In this document: piece by piece, positions 5,318 through 6,707 of the stretch
How the letters are laid out: each line of letters begins with the position of its first letter
Position numbering within the stretch: position 1 is the first letter of the stretch
NCBI GenBank assembly: GCA_002383415.1
Contig: DFYU01000147.1
Coordinates: forward strand, 1-6,707
Reading direction: 5' to 3'
From: Geobacter sp. UBA4074
GTDB lineage: Bacteria; Desulfobacterota; Desulfuromonadia; Geobacterales; Pseudopelobacteraceae
DNA: 6,707 bases
Notes under the pieces: generated by a model
Database searches by the model: none
Told to the model about the DNA's origin: nothing
What the model saw: only the letters and a program-made list of their open reading frames with translations
Position numbers and translations under genes: made by a program

Positions 5318-6235
5318 TTACCGCTGGAAGAGGGCATCCACAAACTCCTGCGGATCAAAGTCGCGCAGGTCGTCAATCCCTTCACCGACACCGATGAAGC
5401 GGACCGGCAGGCCATACTCATGAGAAACCGCCACCACCACGCCGCCCTTGGCGCTGCCGTCAAGCTTGGTCAGGGCCAGACCGGTCACCCCGGCCGACTC
5501 CTGAAAGATGCGGGTCTGGTTGAGGGCGTTCTGTCCCGTGGCGGCATCCAGCACCAGCAGGGTCTCATGGGGGGCGCCGGGAATCTCGCGATCGATCACA
5601 CGACGGATCTTCTTCATCTCTTCCATCAGGTTGACCTTGGTGTGCAGCCGGCCGGCGGTGTCCACGATCAACAGATCAACCCCCCGCGCCAGGGCAGCTT
5701 TGCAGGCGTCAAAGGTCACGGCCGAAGGGTCGGCCCCCTCCTGGTGACGAATCAGGTCGACCCCGGCCCGCTCGGCCCAGACGCCCAGCTGATCGGCAGC
5801 GGCGGCCCGGAAGGTATCGGCGGCGGCCAGCAGCACCGTGTGTCCCTCGGCAACGTAGCGAGAGGCCAGCTTGCCGATGGTGGTGGTCTTGCCGACACCA
5901 TTGACCCCCACCACCAACAGCACGAACGGCTTGGCAGCGCTTAGCTGTAATGGACGGTGGTGCGCCTGCAGCTTGGCGAGTAGCTCTTGTTTCAGGGCAT
6001 CCCTCAGGGCCTCGCCGTCCTTCAGTTCATTACGGGACAGCCGCTGCTCCAGGCTGCGGGTCAACTCCATGGTGGTCTTGACCCCGATGTCGGAGGTGAT
6101 CAGGATCTCCTCCAACTCCTCCAGGGTGTCGGCATCGATCGTTTTTTTGCCCAACACCAAGGCATCGATTCGCCCCACCAGACCATCGGTGGTTCGTTTC
6201 AGGCCATTTTTCAGCCGTTCAAACAGACCGGCCAT
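5318..6235 (-). CDS. ftsY: Signal recognition particle receptor FtsY
   Basis: SRP-type GTPase that docks the SRP-ribosome complex at the inner membrane and delivers nascent membrane proteins to the Sec translocon. The 305-residue protein has an N-terminal helical N domain (about 1-90) and a GTPase G domain. The P-loop GVNGVGKTT is at 110-118, DTFRAAA at 140-146, the DTAGR G3 motif at 192-196, TKLDGSAKGG (G4 and closing loop) at 256-265, and the C-terminal GVGEGIDDL at 282-290. It lacks the long acidic A domain of E. coli FtsY. Instead an amphipathic basic start (MAGLFERLKNGLKRT) probably serves as the membrane-targeting helix. The ATG at 6233-6235 overlaps the stop of the roadblock gene by one base (TAATG) and has AGGAGGAG in front, so the two are translationally coupled. 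Confidence 0.97.
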   Translation of the reverse strand: MAGLFERLKNGLKRTTDGLVGRIDALVLGKKTIDADTLEELEEILITSDIGVKTTMELTRSLEQRLSRNELKDGEALRDALKQELLAKLQAHHRPLQLSAAKPFVLLVVGVNGVGKTTTIGKLASRYVAEGHTVLLAAADTFRAAAADQLGVWAERAGVDLIRHQEGADPSAVTFDACKAALARGVDLLIVDTAGRLHTKVNLMEEMKKIRRVIDREIPGAPHETLLVLDAATGQNALNQTRIFQESAGVTGLALTKLDGSAKGGVVVAVSHEYGLPVRFIGVGEGIDDLRDFDPQEFVDALFQR

Positions 6236-6591
6236 TACATCTCCTCCTGCAGCTGCTGCACGGCCCGATTGAAATGAAAACGGGCCAGTCCCAGCGGACA
6301 GGGCCGCTCTACCTGAAAGACCAGTGAGTAATCCTTGTCAATGGCGCCGATCAACAGATGCTGTCGCTCTGCGCTGACCACGACGTCCTCAATCAGCCCC
6401 CCCGCGCTTTCGCCGCGCGTCTCCCGCAGCCGGGAAAGAATGATCCCTTTGTGGGCGCCGACAAAACGGATGTCATAGGAATCACAGTGGCAATACTCCT
6501 GCACCGCCTCCCCTTCCCAATCCACCAGGACTGCCCCCACCGCGTGAGGCACGGTTTCTACCAAATCTTTCAGAATCTGATTAAACGGCAT
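6235..6591 (-). CDS. Roadblock/LC7 domain protein
   Basis: A 118-residue single-domain protein matching the roadblock/LC7 fold: helix (NQILKDLVETV, 4-14), then strands around AVGAVLVDWEGEAV (17-30), a central helix near IRFVGAHKGIILSRLRE (41-57), strands around VVVSAERQHLLIGAID (70-85) and YSLVFQVE (88-95), and a C-terminal helix (105-117). Roadblock proteins such as MglB act as homodimeric regulators or scaffolds for small GTPases. No small Ras-like GTPase is present here; the nearest GTPase is FtsY, so the partner is unknown. C34 and C36 form a CHC cluster in the loop after the second strand. The ATG at 6589-6591 has AAGGAG 11 bases upstream. A TTG at 6600 would add three residues but sits only two bases from that site. 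It starts 23 bases after smc and overlaps ftsY by one base, suggesting one operon. Confidence 0.8.
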   Translation of the reverse strand: MPFNQILKDLVETVPHAVGAVLVDWEGEAVQEYCHCDSYDIRFVGAHKGIILSRLRETRGESAGGLIEDVVVSAERQHLLIGAIDKDYSLVFQVERPCPLGLARFHFNRAVQQLQEEM

Positions 6592-6614
6592 AGCTGACAA
6601 AGCTCCTTACTGAG

Positions 6615-6707
6615 TCACTGCAATCGTACCGACACAATCTTAGAAGCGCCCGGCTCTTCCATGGTAACACCGTACAGCGTATCGGCAACCCCCATGGTGG
6701 CCTTGTT
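6615..6707 (-). CDS. smc: SMC chromosome segregation ATPase, C-terminal end (partial)
   Basis: Thirty codons and a TGA stop run in from the right edge on the minus strand. The residues read NKATMGVADTLYGVTMEEPG and then ASKIVSVRLQ. This matches the extreme C-terminus of bacterial SMC, just after the Walker B and D-loop region, where the family has HNKxTMxxADxLYGVTMEExGVSKxVSVxL. SMC is the large coiled-coil ATPase that, with ScpA and ScpB, compacts and segregates chromosomes. The rest lies outside the window. The stop is 23 bases before the roadblock gene, consistent with a shared operon. Confidence 0.87.
   Translation of the reverse strand, partial: NKATMGVADTLYGVTMEEPGASKIVSVRLQ

Noticed and set aside
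5224..5463. An 80-residue N-terminal extension of the ZapB-like protein
   Set aside because: It overlaps the end of ftsY in another frame, is unlike a protein in composition, and a good ribosome site and promoter support the GTG at 5223.

Overview
This 6.7 kb window is a compact bacterial chromosome segment in which every recognisable gene lies on the minus strand, so transcription runs from base 6707 towards base 1. In transcription order it holds: the last 30 codons of smc, a small roadblock/LC7 protein, ftsY, a short coiled-coil ZapB-like protein, zapA, a probable 6S RNA (ssrS) in a 261-base gap, fau (5-formyltetrahydrofolate cyclo-ligase), rny (RNase Y), a YmdB-type metallophosphoesterase, tyrS, and a strong rRNA-type promoter that fires off the left edge. 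This is core housekeeping DNA, not an accessory island.

The gene set suggests a member of Desulfuromonadales or a close relative (Geobacter, Desulfuromonas or Pelobacter type). The zapA-ssrS-fau order is proteobacterial. Membrane-anchored RNase Y followed by YmdB is typical of Firmicutes and of this delta-proteobacterial group and unusual in gamma-proteobacteria. A roadblock protein between smc and ftsY also fits. This placement is inferred from gene content and order recalled from known genomes, not from a database search.

Region by region: 6235-6707 ends smc and carries the roadblock gene, whose stop codon overlaps the ftsY start by one base. Bases 5224-5317 separate ftsY from the cell-division pair and hold a hairpin followed directly by a near-consensus sigma-70 promoter (TTGACT, 17 bases, TATATT), so a new transcription unit probably begins here. 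zapB and zapA are four bases apart. The 261 bases after zapA are non-coding, rich in inverted repeats and sit where 6S RNA is normally found. fau, rny, ymdB and tyrS follow. Only the rny-ymdB gap (219 bases, 2109-2327) is long; it is packed with stem-loops and looks like an inserted structured repeat or an uncharacterised RNA. Bases 1-100 carry the rRNA-like promoter, with the rRNA operon itself expected beyond the left edge.

Together the genes link chromosome organisation (SMC), membrane protein targeting (FtsY), Z-ring assembly (ZapA/ZapB), growth-phase control of RNA polymerase (6S RNA), folate recycling, mRNA turnover (RNase Y, YmdB) and translation (TyrRS, rRNA). I see no clear new multi-gene system. 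The best leads are the structured rny-ymdB spacer, the atypical 6S candidate, the roadblock protein beside FtsY and the rRNA promoter overlapping the end of tyrS.
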